In this document: positions 18,702-27,745 of the stretch, one piece after another | How the letters are laid out: each line of letters opens with the position of its first letter | Numbering within the stretch: the first letter of the stretch is position 1 | Assembly (NCBI GenBank): GCA_963825255.1 | Contig: CAWGSF010000009.1 | Coordinates: 372,001 to 436,000 of the forward strand | DNA length: 64,000 nt | Direction: 5' to 3' | Source: JAIBJN01 sp963825255 | GTDB taxonomy: Bacteria > Actinomycetota > Thermoleophilia > Gaiellales > Gaiellaceae | Translations under genes and position numbers: made by a program | Notes under the pieces: model-generated | Seen by the model: the letters and a program-made list of their open reading frames with translations, nothing else | Told to the model about the DNA's origin: nothing | Databases searched by the model: none

Positions 18702-20024
18702 GTGCCGCGCTTGCGGGGTTTTTTTTCGATCGTCGGCCTGCTGGTCGTCGCGCTCGCCCTCTCCGGAGCCGCAGGCGCCCAGGAGGAGACGCCGCGCGTT
18801 CTCGCCGTCGAGTTCGCAAACGACATCAACCCGGTGACGAAGGACTACCTCGTCGACGCGATCGAGAAGGGTGAGCGCGAGAACTTCGACGCCGTCGTGA
18901 TCGAGCTCGACACGCCCGGCGGGCTCGACTCGTCCATGCGGGAGATCATCAAGGCGCAGCTCGCAGCCGACGTCCCGGTCGTCGTCTACGTCTACCCGCC
19001 GGGCGCCCGCGCCGCCTCGGCCGGCGTCTTCATCACGATGGCCGCCGACGTCGCCGCGATGGCGCCGGGGACGAACATCGGCTCCTCGACTCCCATCGCC
19101 GCGGGCGGGGGCAACATCCCCAGCGACCTGAAGCGGAAGGTCGTGAACGACGCCGCGGCCTACATCCGCGCGCTCGCGGAGGAGCACGACCGCAACGCCG
19201 ACTGGGCGGAGAGGGCCGTCCGGCAGGCGGCGAACCTCCCGGCGCGCGAGGCGCTGGCCCTGAACGTCGTCGACGTCATCGCGCCCGACCTCCCGACCCT
19301 CCTGAACGACATCGACGGCATGCGCATCGAGCCGAAGGGCCTCGTCCTCCACACGGCCGGAGCGGAGATCGAGACGGTGCACATGTCGCTCTGGAAGCGC
19401 ATCCTCGACACGCTCATCGACCCGAACATCATCGTCCTCCTGATGTCCCTGGGCGTCCTCGGGATCACGATCGAGATCCTCAACCCCGGGCTCATCTTCC
19501 CCGGGACGGTCGGCATCATCTCCCTCATCGTCGGCCTGTTCGGCCTCCAGGTCCTGCCGGTGAGCTGGGCCGGCGTGCTCCTCCTGCTCCTCGCCACCGC
19601 GTTCTTCGCCGCCGAGGCCTTCGTCACGAGCCACGGCGCGCTCGCGCTCGCCGGAGCCGTGAGCTTCGTGGTCGGCGCGCTCATGCTCTTCGATCCCGCG
19701 GGCCCCGAGTACCAGGTCTCCATCTGGGTCGCGCTCGCCGTCGGCGGGACGCTCGCCGTCCTCACGGCTATCGCGGTGACCAAGGTCGTCCAGGCACGGC
19801 GGGCGCCGAAGCGAACCGGCCGGGAGGAGCTGATCGGCGAGATCGGCGTCGTCCGCAGGCCGCTTCAGCCCGCGGGGCTCGTCGCCGTCCACGGCGAGCT
19901 GTGGCAGGCGCGCTCGAACGACGGGTCGATCGCGACCGGCGAGCAGGTGCGCGTCGAGGCGATCGGCGCCGACCTCGTGCTCGTGGTCGCGCGCGTCGAG
20001 GATCGCGCGGCGGTACCCGCCTAG
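18702..20024 (+). CDS. NfeD-family membrane serine protease (ClpP-fold)
   Basis: 440 residues. A signal peptide (to about AAGAQ, residue 27) is followed by an extracytoplasmic ClpP-like protease domain, with ELDTPGGLDSSM, the nucleophile Ser in GARAASAGVFI and the general-base Lys in LKRKVVNDAAAYIR. Four to five membrane segments lie at about residues 235-370, and the C-terminal NfeD OB-fold begins at about 375 (GREELIGEIGVVRRPL). This long NfeD is normally paired with a slipin, and one starts 41 bases downstream. The 1510-N type of this family cleaves hydrophobic C-termini of its slipin partner. The start is GTG at 18702. The first codons contain a small hairpin and eight Ts (see the terminator-like feature). 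Confidence 0.85.
   Translation: MPRLRGFFSIVGLLVVALALSGAAGAQEETPRVLAVEFANDINPVTKDYLVDAIEKGERENFDAVVIELDTPGGLDSSMREIIKAQLAADVPVVVYVYPPGARAASAGVFITMAADVAAMAPGTNIGSSTPIAAGGGNIPSDLKRKVVNDAAAYIRALAEEHDRNADWAERAVRQAANLPAREALALNVVDVIAPDLPTLLNDIDGMRIEPKGLVLHTAGAEIETVHMSLWKRILDTLIDPNIIVLLMSLGVLGITIEILNPGLIFPGTVGIISLIVGLFGLQVLPVSWAGVLLLLLATAFFAAEAFVTSHGALALAGAVSFVVGALMLFDPAGPEYQVSIWVALAVGGTLAVLTAIAVTKVVQARRAPKRTGREELIGEIGVVRRPLQPAGLVAVHGELWQARSNDGSIATGEQVRVEAIGADLVLVVARVEDRAAVPA
18705..18726 (+). terminator. terminator-like hairpin plus T8 inside the nfeD 5' end
   Basis: CCGC (18705-18708), loop GCTT, GCGG (18713-18716), then GG and eight Ts at 18719-18726. It has the form of a weak intrinsic terminator, but it lies in codons 2-9 of the nfeD reading frame. 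The stem is only four base pairs, so it may do nothing. Confidence 0.25.
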
Positions 20025-20065
20025 CGAGTGCGTAGGATGCGGACACCCGGCCGGAAAGGAACTCG

Positions 20066-20836
20066 ATGAACGCCGCCCTCATCGCCGTCGCCGCCGTCCT
20101 CGTCATCGTCGTGCTTCTGCTCGCCGCGGCCGTGCGGATCGCGCGGGAGTACGAGCGCGGCGTCATCTTCCGCCTCGGCCGCCTCCACTCACCTCCGAAG
20201 GGCCCGGGCCTCTTCCTGCTCATCCCGGTCATCGACAAGATGGTCAAGGTCGACCTGCGGACGGTGACGCTGAACATCCCGCCGCAGGAGGTCATCACCA
20301 AGGACAACGTCCCGGTCCGGGTGAACGCGGTCGCCTACTTCCGGATCATCGATCCCGAGCGGTCGATCGTCCAGGTGGAGAACTTCATGGTCGCCACGTC
20401 GCAGATCGCCCAGACGACCCTGCGGAGCGTCCTCGGCCAGCACGTGCTCGACGAGCTCCTCTCGGAGCGGGACAAGATCAACGCGATCCTCCAGGAGATC
20501 ATCGACGAGGCCACCTCGCCCTGGGGCATCAAGGTCTCGATCGTCGAGGTGAAGGACGTCGAGATCCCGACCGGGATGCAGCGGGCGATGGCACGTCAGG
20601 CCGAGGCCGAGCGCGAGCGGCGCGCGAAGGTGATCGCCGCAGAGGGCGAGTTCCAGGCCTCCGAGCGGCTGAAGGACGCCGCCAACGTGCTGGCCGAGAA
20701 CCCGATCTCGATCCAGCTTCGCTTCCTGCAGACGATGCTCGAGATCAGCTCGGAGCGGTCGTCGACGCTGATTCTCCCGCTGCCCATCGATCTCGTGACG
20801 CCGTTCCTCAACAAGGGCGCCGGCGACAAGACCTGA
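20066..20836 (+). CDS. slipin / SPFH band-7 membrane protein
   Basis: 256 residues. One N-terminal membrane helix (residues 3-25) precedes EYERGVIFRLGRL, the conserved start of the slipin SPFH domain. PPQEVITKDNVPVRVNAV and IPTGMQRAMARQAEAERERRAKVIAAEGE follow; the latter is a coiled coil. LILPLPIDLV near the C-terminus resembles the hydrophobic segment cut by 1510-N-type NfeD proteases. It forms large membrane assemblies and is probably the partner of the upstream NfeD protein. AAAGGAA eight bases before the ATG is a good ribosome site. Confidence 0.9.
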   Translation: MNAALIAVAAVLVIVVLLLAAAVRIAREYERGVIFRLGRLHSPPKGPGLFLLIPVIDKMVKVDLRTVTLNIPPQEVITKDNVPVRVNAVAYFRIIDPERSIVQVENFMVATSQIAQTTLRSVLGQHVLDELLSERDKINAILQEIIDEATSPWGIKVSIVEVKDVEIPTGMQRAMARQAEAERERRAKVIAAEGEFQASERLKDAANVLAENPISIQLRFLQTMLEISSERSSTLILPLPIDLVTPFLNKGAGDKT

Positions 20837-21801
20837 TCGAGGATCACTCCCCGCCCGAGCTTCGTCACGACCTCGTCTCGGGGCGCTGGGTTGTCGTCGC
20901 GCCGGCGCGCGCGCGCCGGCCTGATGCCCCCCGGCCCGACGATCAGGAGCAGCTCGACGACCCCGCGCGCTGCCCCTTCTGCGAGGGCCGAGAGTCGGCA
21001 ACCCCGCCCGAGACCTACGCGATCGGCCCGCCGGGACGGGCTCCCGACACGCCCGGTTGGCGCGTCCGCGTCGTGCCGAACAAGTTCCCGGCGTTCGGCC
21101 CCTGGTCGCGGGAGGGCGACCGCAGCGACGGACTCTTCGCCCGCCGGGCAGCCGTCGGCCGCCAGGAGGTCGTCGTCCACTCCCCGCGCCACGTCCGCAG
21201 CATCTCCGAGCTCGGGACGCGCGAGATCGAGCTCGTGGCCGAGGCCTGGCAGGCCCGCGCAGCCGCCGCGCGCGAGGCGGGGTTCTCCTACGTCCACGCC
21301 CTCGTCAACGAGGGCCCCGGAGGCGGGGCCAGCCTCCCGCACAGCCACTCGCAGCTGATCTGGCTCGAGGACGAGCCGCCGCTCGTCGAGCAGGAGCGCG
21401 ACGCGCAGAGCGCCGCGGGCGGCTGCCTTCTCTGCCGCGTTCTCGCCGGCGAGCGCGAGCAGCGGATCCGCATCGTCGAGGAGCGCGGCGGCCTTCTGCT
21501 CCTCTGCCCCTTCGCCGGCCGCCAGCCCTACGAGCTGCTCGTCGCCCCGCTCGACTGCGAGACCGACCCGTTCACGAGCCCTCTCCTCGGTGCTGCGCTC
21601 GCGCTCGCCGCGGAGGGCATCCGCAGGCTCAGGATCGCCGAGGGCGGCGTGTCGCTGAACCTCTGGCTCCACGCGGCCGGCCACTGGCACATCGAGGTCC
21701 TGCCGCGGTTCACCGTCTTGGCCGGGGTCGAGCTCGGCTCCGGCTACTACGTGAACACGATGGCGCCAGAGTCCGCCGCGGGCGTGCTCCGCGAGGCGTA
21801 G
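20833..21801 (+). CDS. galT: galactose-1-phosphate uridylyltransferase (HIT family), CTG start
   Basis: 322 residues if it begins at 20833. It has LRHDLVSGRWVVVAP, a zinc site CPFC, VRVVPNKFPA and the catalytic LPHSHSQLIW (HxHxQ), then GHWHIEVLPR. It exchanges UMP between UDP-glucose and galactose-1-phosphate (Leloir pathway), or acts on a related sugar phosphate. The family-conserved N-terminus ELRHDLVSGRWV is encoded from 20848 onward, but no ATG, GTG or TTG precedes it in frame. The only near-cognate codon at the right place is the CTG of a CTGA overlap with the slipin stop. The next in-frame GTG (21073) would lose about 80 conserved residues including the zinc Cys pair. Confidence 0.85.
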   Translation: MIEDHSPPELRHDLVSGRWVVVAPARARRPDAPRPDDQEQLDDPARCPFCEGRESATPPETYAIGPPGRAPDTPGWRVRVVPNKFPAFGPWSREGDRSDGLFARRAAVGRQEVVVHSPRHVRSISELGTREIELVAEAWQARAAAAREAGFSYVHALVNEGPGGGASLPHSHSQLIWLEDEPPLVEQERDAQSAAGGCLLCRVLAGEREQRIRIVEERGGLLLLCPFAGRQPYELLVAPLDCETDPFTSPLLGAALALAAEGIRRLRIAEGGVSLNLWLHAAGHWHIEVLPRFTVLAGVELGSGYYVNTMAPESAAGVLREA

Positions 21802-21808
21802 CGGAGCG

Positions 21809-22099
21809 TCAGCCTCCGCGGGCCCGGAACGCCCGCGCGGCCTCGATCGCGGCACCGAGCGAGAGCCCCTTGTCCTTCCCCTGCTTGATGAGCGCGACGG
21901 TCTCCACCGCGTCCATCGAGTAGAGCCGCTGCTTCCGCCCCCGCGTCGGGATCTGCGCCTTGCTCGTCCAGTAGTCGAGCTGCATCTTCGAGATCCCCGC
22001 CACGCGGCAGACCTGGCCCAGGGTGAGCTCGATCTGCCAGAGCCGCTCGGTCAGGTCGACCGGCTCGAGCAGATCCTCGGGCTTGCCGGCAGGAGGCAA
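21809..22099 (-). CDS. MerR-like helix-turn-helix regulator
   Basis: A 96-residue protein consisting almost only of a MerR-type winged helix: LTLGQVCRVAGISKMQLDYW, then TRGRKQRLYSMDAVETVALI and GLSLGAAIEAARAF. There is no sensor or dimerisation domain beyond the first helix after the wing, so no ligand can be suggested. The frame opens with TTG at 22099. It lies 80 bases downstream of gyrA on the same strand and convergent to galT. That 80-base gap shows nothing recognisable. Confidence 0.75.
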   Translation of the reverse strand: MPPAGKPEDLLEPVDLTERLWQIELTLGQVCRVAGISKMQLDYWTSKAQIPTRGRKQRLYSMDAVETVALIKQGKDKGLSLGAAIEAARAFRARGG

Positions 22100-22179
22100 A
22101 CGCGTATGACTTTCAAGTTGGACGCCAGGGCGTCGAACACCGTATCACGGCGCTTCAGAAGCGAGAAAGCGAGTGCGGC

Positions 22180-24725
22180 TCAGCCGACCGGCTCGGGCTC
22201 TGCTTCCGCCTCTGCCTCTGCCTCTGCCTCTGGCGGCTGCTCCGCGTCAGGGTCGTCGTCGGGGACGATGCCGCCGTTCTGCTCGACGACCCGGGCCAGT
22301 GTCGAGACCTGCTCGCCCTCCCGCAGGCGCATGACGATGACGCCCTGCGTCGCCCGGCCGCTCTGCTTGATGCCCTCACCGGGAACGCGAATGACCGTGC
22401 CGCCGGTCGACATGAGCATGACCTGATCGCCTTCGCGGACGACGAGGGCGCCGGCGAGTTGCCCGCGCGCCTCGGTCAGCTGCACGGTCTTGACCCCGAG
22501 CCCGCCACGGCCCTTCACCGGGTACTGGTCGATACGGGTGCGCTTCCCGAAGCCGTTCTCGGTCACGACGAGCAGGTCGGCGTCGTTACGGGCGATGTCC
22601 GCGGCGATGACCTCGTCCCCCTTGCGCAGGCGCATGCCGGTGACCCCGGAGGTCGCCCGACCCATCGGCCGCGCGAGACGCTCGTGGAAGCGGATCGCCT
22701 GACCCTTGCGAGAGACGATGAGGATGTCGTCGTTCCCGGAGGAATGGAGGACTGCCACGAGCTCGTCGCCGTCGCGGAGCTTGATGGCGATGATCCCGTC
22801 CGCCTTGAGCGGCGTGTTGTACTCGCCGAACCTCGTCTTCTTGACGAGGCCGTTCTTCGTGACCGCGACGAGGTACTCGGCGTCCGTGAAGTCCCGGGTG
22901 GCGATGACCGCGCGGATGGTCTCGTCCTGGGCGAACGGGAGCAGGTTGACGATCGCCCGCCCCTTCGACTGGCGGGAGCCGAGCGGCAGCTCGTGCACCT
23001 TGAGGCGGTAGACCTTCCCGACGGAGGTGAAGAACAGCAGGTAGTCGTGGGTCGAGGCGACGAAGAGGTGCTCGATGTAGTCCTCGTCCTTGAGCTCCAT
23101 CCCCATGACGCCGATGCCGCCCCGTCGCTGCTCGCGGTAGGTCGTGACCGGCAGCCGCTTGACGTAGCCGGAGCTCGTGATCGCGATGACCATGTCCTCC
23201 TCCGCGATCATGTCCTCCAGCTCGAGGGCGTCCTCGCCGGCGACGATCTCCGTCCGCCGGTCGTCGTTCCGGCCGTAGATCTCCTTGATCTCGAGCAGCT
23301 CCTCCTTGAGGAGAGCGTCGATCCGGGCGGGGTCGCCGAGGATGCCGCGGAGCTCCGCGATCCGCTCCTGGAGGTCGGCGAACTCGTCCTCGATCTCCTT
23401 CCGGGCCAGGCTCGTCAGGCGCGCGAGACGGAGGTCGAGGATCGCCTGCGCCTGGATCTCGGAGAGCTCGAACTTCTCCATCAGGCCGGTGCGGGCGGTG
23501 TCGGTGTCCTCGGAGCCGCGGATGAGCGCGATGACCTCGTCGAGGTTGTCGAGCGCGACCAGGTAGCCCTGGAGCACGTGGGCCCGCTCCTCGGCCTTGC
23601 GGAGCTCGAACTTCGATCGCCGCGTGACGACCTCGCGCTGGTACTCGAGGTAGTGATGGACGAGCTCGAGGAGTGACAGTGTCCGCGGGACGCCGTCCAC
23701 GAGCGCGACCGCGTTGTAGCCGAAGGTCGTCTGGAGCGGCGTGTGCTTGTAGAGCTTGTTGAGGACGACCTGGGGCACGGCGTCGCGCTTCAGCTCGATC
23801 ACGACCCGCGTGCCGGTCTTGTCGATGAAGTCGTCGACGTTCGCGACCTCGGGGATGACCTTGTCCCGGACGAGGTCGGCGATCCGCATGATGAGCCCGC
23901 TCTCGCCGCCGACCCGGACGCCGAACGGCAGCTCCGTGACGACGACTGCCGTCTTGCCGCCGCGCAGCTCCTCGATGTGGGCTCGCGCGCGGGTGACGAT
24001 GCGGCCTCGGCCGGTCCGGTAGGCGTCCCGGATCCCCGAGCGGCCGGCGATGAGGCCCCCGCCCGGGAAGTCGGGCCCCTTGACGTGCTTCATCAGGTCG
24101 TCGACGTTCGCGTCGGGCCTGTCGATCAGCTCGACGATCGCGTCGATCACCTCGGAGAGCCGGTGGGAGGGCATGTTCGTCGCCATCCCGACGGCGATCC
24201 CGGACGAGCCGTTGACGAGCAGGTTGGGGAAGCGCGACGGCAGGACCGAGGGCTCCGTGCGCGACTCGTCGTAGTTCGCGACGAAGTCGACGGTGTCTGC
24301 GTCGATGTCGCGCAGCATCTCGGTCGCGAGCCGTGCGAGCCTGCACTCCGTGTACCGCATCGCCGCGGCGGGCTCGACGTCGAACCCGAAGTTCCCCTGA
24401 CCGTCCACGAGCGGGTACCGCAGGGAGAACGGCTGCGCCATGCGCACGAGCGTGTCGTAGATCGCCTGGTCGCCGTGCGGGTGGTACGAGCCCATGACGT
24501 CGCCGACGACCCGGGCGCACTTCTTGTACGGCCGGTTCGGCTGCATCCCCGCCTCGTGCATGCCGTAGAGGACGCGCCGATGGACGGGCTTGAGGCCGTC
24601 GCGAACGTCCGGGAGGGCCCGGCCCACGATGACCGACATCGCGTAGTCGAGATAGCTCGAGCGCAGCTCCTGCTCGAGCTCGCGCGGCTCGATCCGGCCG
24701 GACCGAGGGCCCCGATCTCAGACAT
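22180..24725 (-). CDS. gyrA: DNA gyrase subunit A, frame broken near the start
   Basis: It has LDYAMSVIVGRALPDVRDGL, SYHPHGDQAIYDTLVRMAQ, the active-site tyrosine in AMRYTECRL (about residue 124), the coiled-coil gate and a six-bladed C-terminal DNA-wrapping domain. Upstream of the codon at 24639 the frame meets a TGA before any start. The ATG at 24725 (MSEIG, with GGAGAGGAG upstream) is in another frame; one missing base near 24712, in a G-run, would join them as MSEIGGPRSGRIEPRELEQ. Restored length is about 848 residues. The GyrA-box reads QRRGGIG rather than QRRGGKG. The C-terminus is an acidic EAEAEAEAEPEP tail coded by tandem 6-bp repeats (22203-22232). Confidence 0.92.
22203..22232. repeat. 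6-bp tandem repeat coding the GyrA acidic tail
   Basis: GCCTCT is repeated about four times with near-copies on either side. It encodes the alternating Glu-Ala tail of GyrA on the minus strand. Such repeats change length easily, so the tail may vary between strains. Confidence 0.6.
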
Positions 24726-24745
24726 CCGTCGTCTCCTCTCCCCGA

Positions 24746-24778
24746 CTAGACGTCAAGGAAGCGGACGTCCTTCGCGTT
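24746..24778. repeat. second copy of the gyrB 3' end in the gyrB-gyrA gap
   Basis: Bases 24746-24772 repeat 24839-24865 exactly (27 bp), and the match continues to 24778/24871 apart from one C/G and one T/C difference. On the minus strand this copy would encode NAKDVRFLDV and a stop, the same C-terminus as GyrB. The two copies are 93 bp apart. The 60-odd bases between them contain a GAACCC-A-GGGTTC inverted repeat. It looks like a partial tandem duplication of the end of gyrB, or an assembly artefact. Confidence 0.7.
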
Positions 24779-24838
24779 TCGCACGGGTGAACCCAGGGTT
24801 CCCCCGTGAACCCCCTCCTAACAGGAAGCACATCTGGT

Positions 24839-27219
24839 CTAGACGTCAAGGAAGCGGACGTCCTTGGCGTTCTCCTCGATGAACTGCCGGCGCGGCTCGA
24901 CCTGGTCGCCCATGAGGACCGAGAACATCTGGTCCGCGGCCGAGGCGTCCTCCACGTCCACGCGGATCAGAAGCCGGCGTGCGGGGTCCATCGTCGTCTC
25001 CCAGAGCTGCTCCGGGTTCATCTCGCCGAGGCCCTTGAAGCGGCTGAGGTGGAGCCCGTCCTTGGCAAGGTCGAGCGCGCGCTGGCGAAGCGCGTCGAAG
25101 GTCGGCGCGGTCGCCGTCTTCTTGCCGAGGCGGAGCGTGAAGGGCGGGAGCCCGCTCGCCGCAGCGGTCTTGGCGTACGCGCCACGGAGCCTCGAGTACG
25201 TCGGGGACTCCATCAGCTCGGCGGGCACGTCGAGGTGCCGCGCCGCGCTCGACGCCACCTCGACGACCCGCAGGCGCAGCCCGCCGGACGAGCTGTCGAG
25301 GATGCTGAAGTCGTACCCGTTCGGCGGCATCGCGTCGATGGTCTTCTCGAGGTCGGCGATGGACTCGGCCTCGTGCTCGACGAGCCGGTGGGCCACGACG
25401 AACTCGGCGGCGTCGCCGAACTCGGCACGGAGCTTCGCGCGGAAGCCTCGAACGCGGCGAGCTCGCGAACGAAGCGGCCGTAGCGGTGCTCGGTGAGCTG
25501 CACGGGCTCGTCGTTGCGGTCGGTGATCTCGATGTCCTTCACGCGCTCGCGCACGAGGAGCTCCTCGAGCTGGGCGTCCTTCTCGAAGTAGAACTCCTGG
25601 TTCGCCAGCTTCACCTGGTAGAGCGGCGGAACCGCGATGTAGACGTGCCCGCGCTCGATGAGCTCGCGCATCTGGCGGTAGAGAAACGTGAGGATGAGCG
25701 TGCGGATGTGCGACCCGTCGACGTCGGCGTCGGTCATGACGATGACCCGCCCGTAGCGGAGGTTCGCGATGTCGAACTCGTCGCCGATGGCGGTGCCGAT
25801 CGCCGTGATCATCGCCTGGATCTCGGTGTTCGAGAGCACCTTGTTGATGCGGTTCTTCTCGGAGTTGATGATCTTTCCGCGCAGGGGGAGGATCGCCTGG
25901 TAGGTGCGGTCGCGAGCCTGTTTCGCCGACCCGCCGGCGGAGTCGCCCTCGACGATGTAGAGCTCGGCGACCTCGGGGTCGCGGATCGAGCAGTCGGCGA
26001 GCTTGCCCGGGAGCGACGAGTTCTCGAGCGCGCTCTTCCGCCGCGTCAGCTCGCGGGCCTTGCGCGCGGCCTGCCGCGCCCGCGCAGCCGAGATCGCCTT
26101 CGAGATGATCTGGCGCGCGTCGGTGGGGTTCTCCTCGAGGAACTCGGCGAGCTTCGCGTTCACCGTCTGCTCGACGAGGCCTCGGACCCACGGGTTTCCC
26201 AGCTTGGTCTTCGTCTGGCCCTCGAACTGCGGCTCGCGCAGCTTCACCGAGAGGACCGCAGCGAGACCCTCGCGGACGTCCTCGCCCTCGAGGTTGTCCT
26301 CCTTCTCCTTGAGGAGACCCTTGTCGCGGGCGTACTTGTTGAGCGTCCCCGTGAGCGCGGCCTTGAACCCGGACAGGTGCGAGCCGCCCTCGTGGGTGTT
26401 GATGTTGTTGGCGAACGAGAAGACCGACTCGACGTACGACGTGTTCCACTGCATCGCGATCTCGACGTACCCGTCCTCCGCCTCGTTCTCGAAGGAGACG
26501 ATGTGGCGGTGGACGGAGTCCTTCGCGTCGTTGACGTAGGCGACGAAGTCCCGGATGCCGCCCTCGTAGCGGAAGGAGTGCTCCTCGCCCCCGGCGCGCT
26601 CGTCGCAGAAGCGGATGTTCAGGCCCTTGGTGAGGAAGGCCATCTCGCGCAGGCGCTGGACGAGCACCTTCCCGTCGAAGTCGATGTCCTCGAAGATGTC
26701 GAGGTCGGGAAGGAACGTGATCGTCGTTCCCGTCTCCTTCGTCTTCGCACCCCTGACGAGGTCACCGAGTGGCTCGCCGCGGCTGTATTCCTGCCGCCAG
26801 ACGAAGCCGTCGCGCTTCACCTCGACCACGAGCGACTCGGAGAGCGCGTTCACGACCGAGACCCCGACGCCGTGGAGCCCGCCCGAGACCTTGTAGCCGT
26901 CTCCGCCGAACTTCCCGCCCGCGTGGAGCTTCGTCAGGACGACCTCCACCGCCGGCCGGCCCTGGTCGGGCATCACCTCGACCGGAATGCCGCGACCGTC
27001 GTCGCTCACGGTCACGAGATTGTCAGGATCGATGGAGATCGTGATCTCGTCGCAGTGCCCCGCGAGCGCCTCGTCGACCGCGTTGTCGACCACCTCGAAG
27101 ACGAGATGATGGAGCCCTCGCGCGCCGGTCGAGCCGATGTACATTCCCGGTCGCTTTCGCACCGGGTCGAGGCCCTCGAGAACCGTGATGTCCTTGGCGT
27201 CGTATGTGGTCTTGGCCAT
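24839..27219 (-). CDS. gyrB: DNA gyrase subunit B, frame broken once
   Basis: A GHKL ATPase domain (GLDPVRKRPGMYIG, VDNAVDEALAG, GGLHGVGVSVVNALS) is followed by the transducer domain, the TOPRIM domain (YIVEGDSAGGSAKQ, VMTDADVDGSHI) and the C-terminal GyrA-binding tail (SRFKGLGEMNPEQLW). The frame changes near 25455 (AAFE, then GFRAKLRAEFG in the next frame), equivalent to one lost base in GAGGGC. Restored length is about 793 residues, somewhat longer than the usual 640-680, because of extra sequence in the C-terminal TOPRIM region. The ATG at 27219 is preceded by AGGGA, which lies inside a hairpin (see the leader feature). It is separated from gyrA by 113 bases containing a repeat of its own 3' end. 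Confidence 0.93.
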
Positions 27220-27221
27220 AA

Positions 27222-27248
27222 AAAAATCCCTGCTTTTGGGGGATTTTT
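27222..27248 (-). promoter_or_regulatory. hairpin over the gyrB ribosome site; possible terminator of dciA
   Basis: On the minus strand AAAAATCCC (27248-27240) pairs with GGGATTTTT (27230-27222) around a nine-base loop and runs into further Ts ending at the gyrB ATG. The shape is that of an intrinsic terminator for the upstream dciA-like gene. The descending arm contains the only ribosome-binding candidate (AGGGA) for gyrB, so the hairpin could instead regulate gyrB translation. A TAGACT -10-like hexamer at 27265-27260 could start a short leader just before it. Confidence 0.6.
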
Positions 27249-27262
27249 GTCTCGAACTCAGT

Positions 27263-27745
27263 CTAGCAGAACGGACGGTCGGACGACCCCTCCTCGGCGG
27301 CCGCGAGACTCGCCGCTGCGGCCCTCGAAATGGCCGCTCGGAGCGCAGGATCCTGCACGTCCGCCGCCATCTCCGCGGCGCGGTCCAGAACTTCCCGTGA
27401 CGGAGTCGGCACGGCCCGCGCGAGAGTCGGCACATCCCCGGGCCCGGCTTCCGGCAGACGCCCCGGAGCGAAGCGAAGGGCGGCGGGCGTCTCCTCCCCC
27501 AGGCGATCGCAGAGCCTCTCGCGCACGCTCGCCGCGAGCTGCGTGAGCTCGAACGCCCAGGCGCTCGAGCTCGTCGCGACGTGCAGGGTCCCGTCGCGCG
27601 CGATGCGGGCCGGCCATGCGTTCGCCGCGATCGCCGGGCCTACCACGTCGGGCCAGGCGGCCACGACGTCCCCGATTCGCCCGCCGGGGCCGAGGCGGTC
27701 GAGCTCGCGACGCACCTCGCGCTCGAGTCGGGCCGGGCCGTTCAT
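27263..27745 (-). CDS. DUF721/DciA-like protein
   Basis: A 160-residue protein with the DUF721 core: VVAAWPDVVGPAIAANAWPARI, GTLHVATSSSAWAFELTQLA and LRFAPGRLP. DUF721 proteins include DciA, the ancestral loader of the replicative helicase DnaB, which has a KH-like fold. Its place between recF and gyrB is the usual one in actinobacteria. The Ala-rich C-terminal third is not conserved. The ATG at 27745 overlaps the recF stop (ATGA), so it is coupled to recF. Confidence 0.85.
   Translation of the reverse strand: MNGPARLEREVRRELDRLGPGGRIGDVVAAWPDVVGPAIAANAWPARIARDGTLHVATSSSAWAFELTQLAASVRERLCDRLGEETPAALRFAPGRLPEAGPGDVPTLARAVPTPSREVLDRAAEMAADVQDPALRAAISRAAAASLAAAEEGSSDRPFC

Noticed and set aside
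22203..22232. Short tandem repeat considered as a CRISPR or VNTR locus
   Set aside because: The unit is 6 bp, lies inside gyrA and encodes Glu-Ala; there are no spacers.
24780..24838. gyrB-gyrA gap as an insertion sequence remnant
   Set aside because: There are no terminal inverted repeats, target duplication or transposase fragment; the repeat matches gyrB itself.
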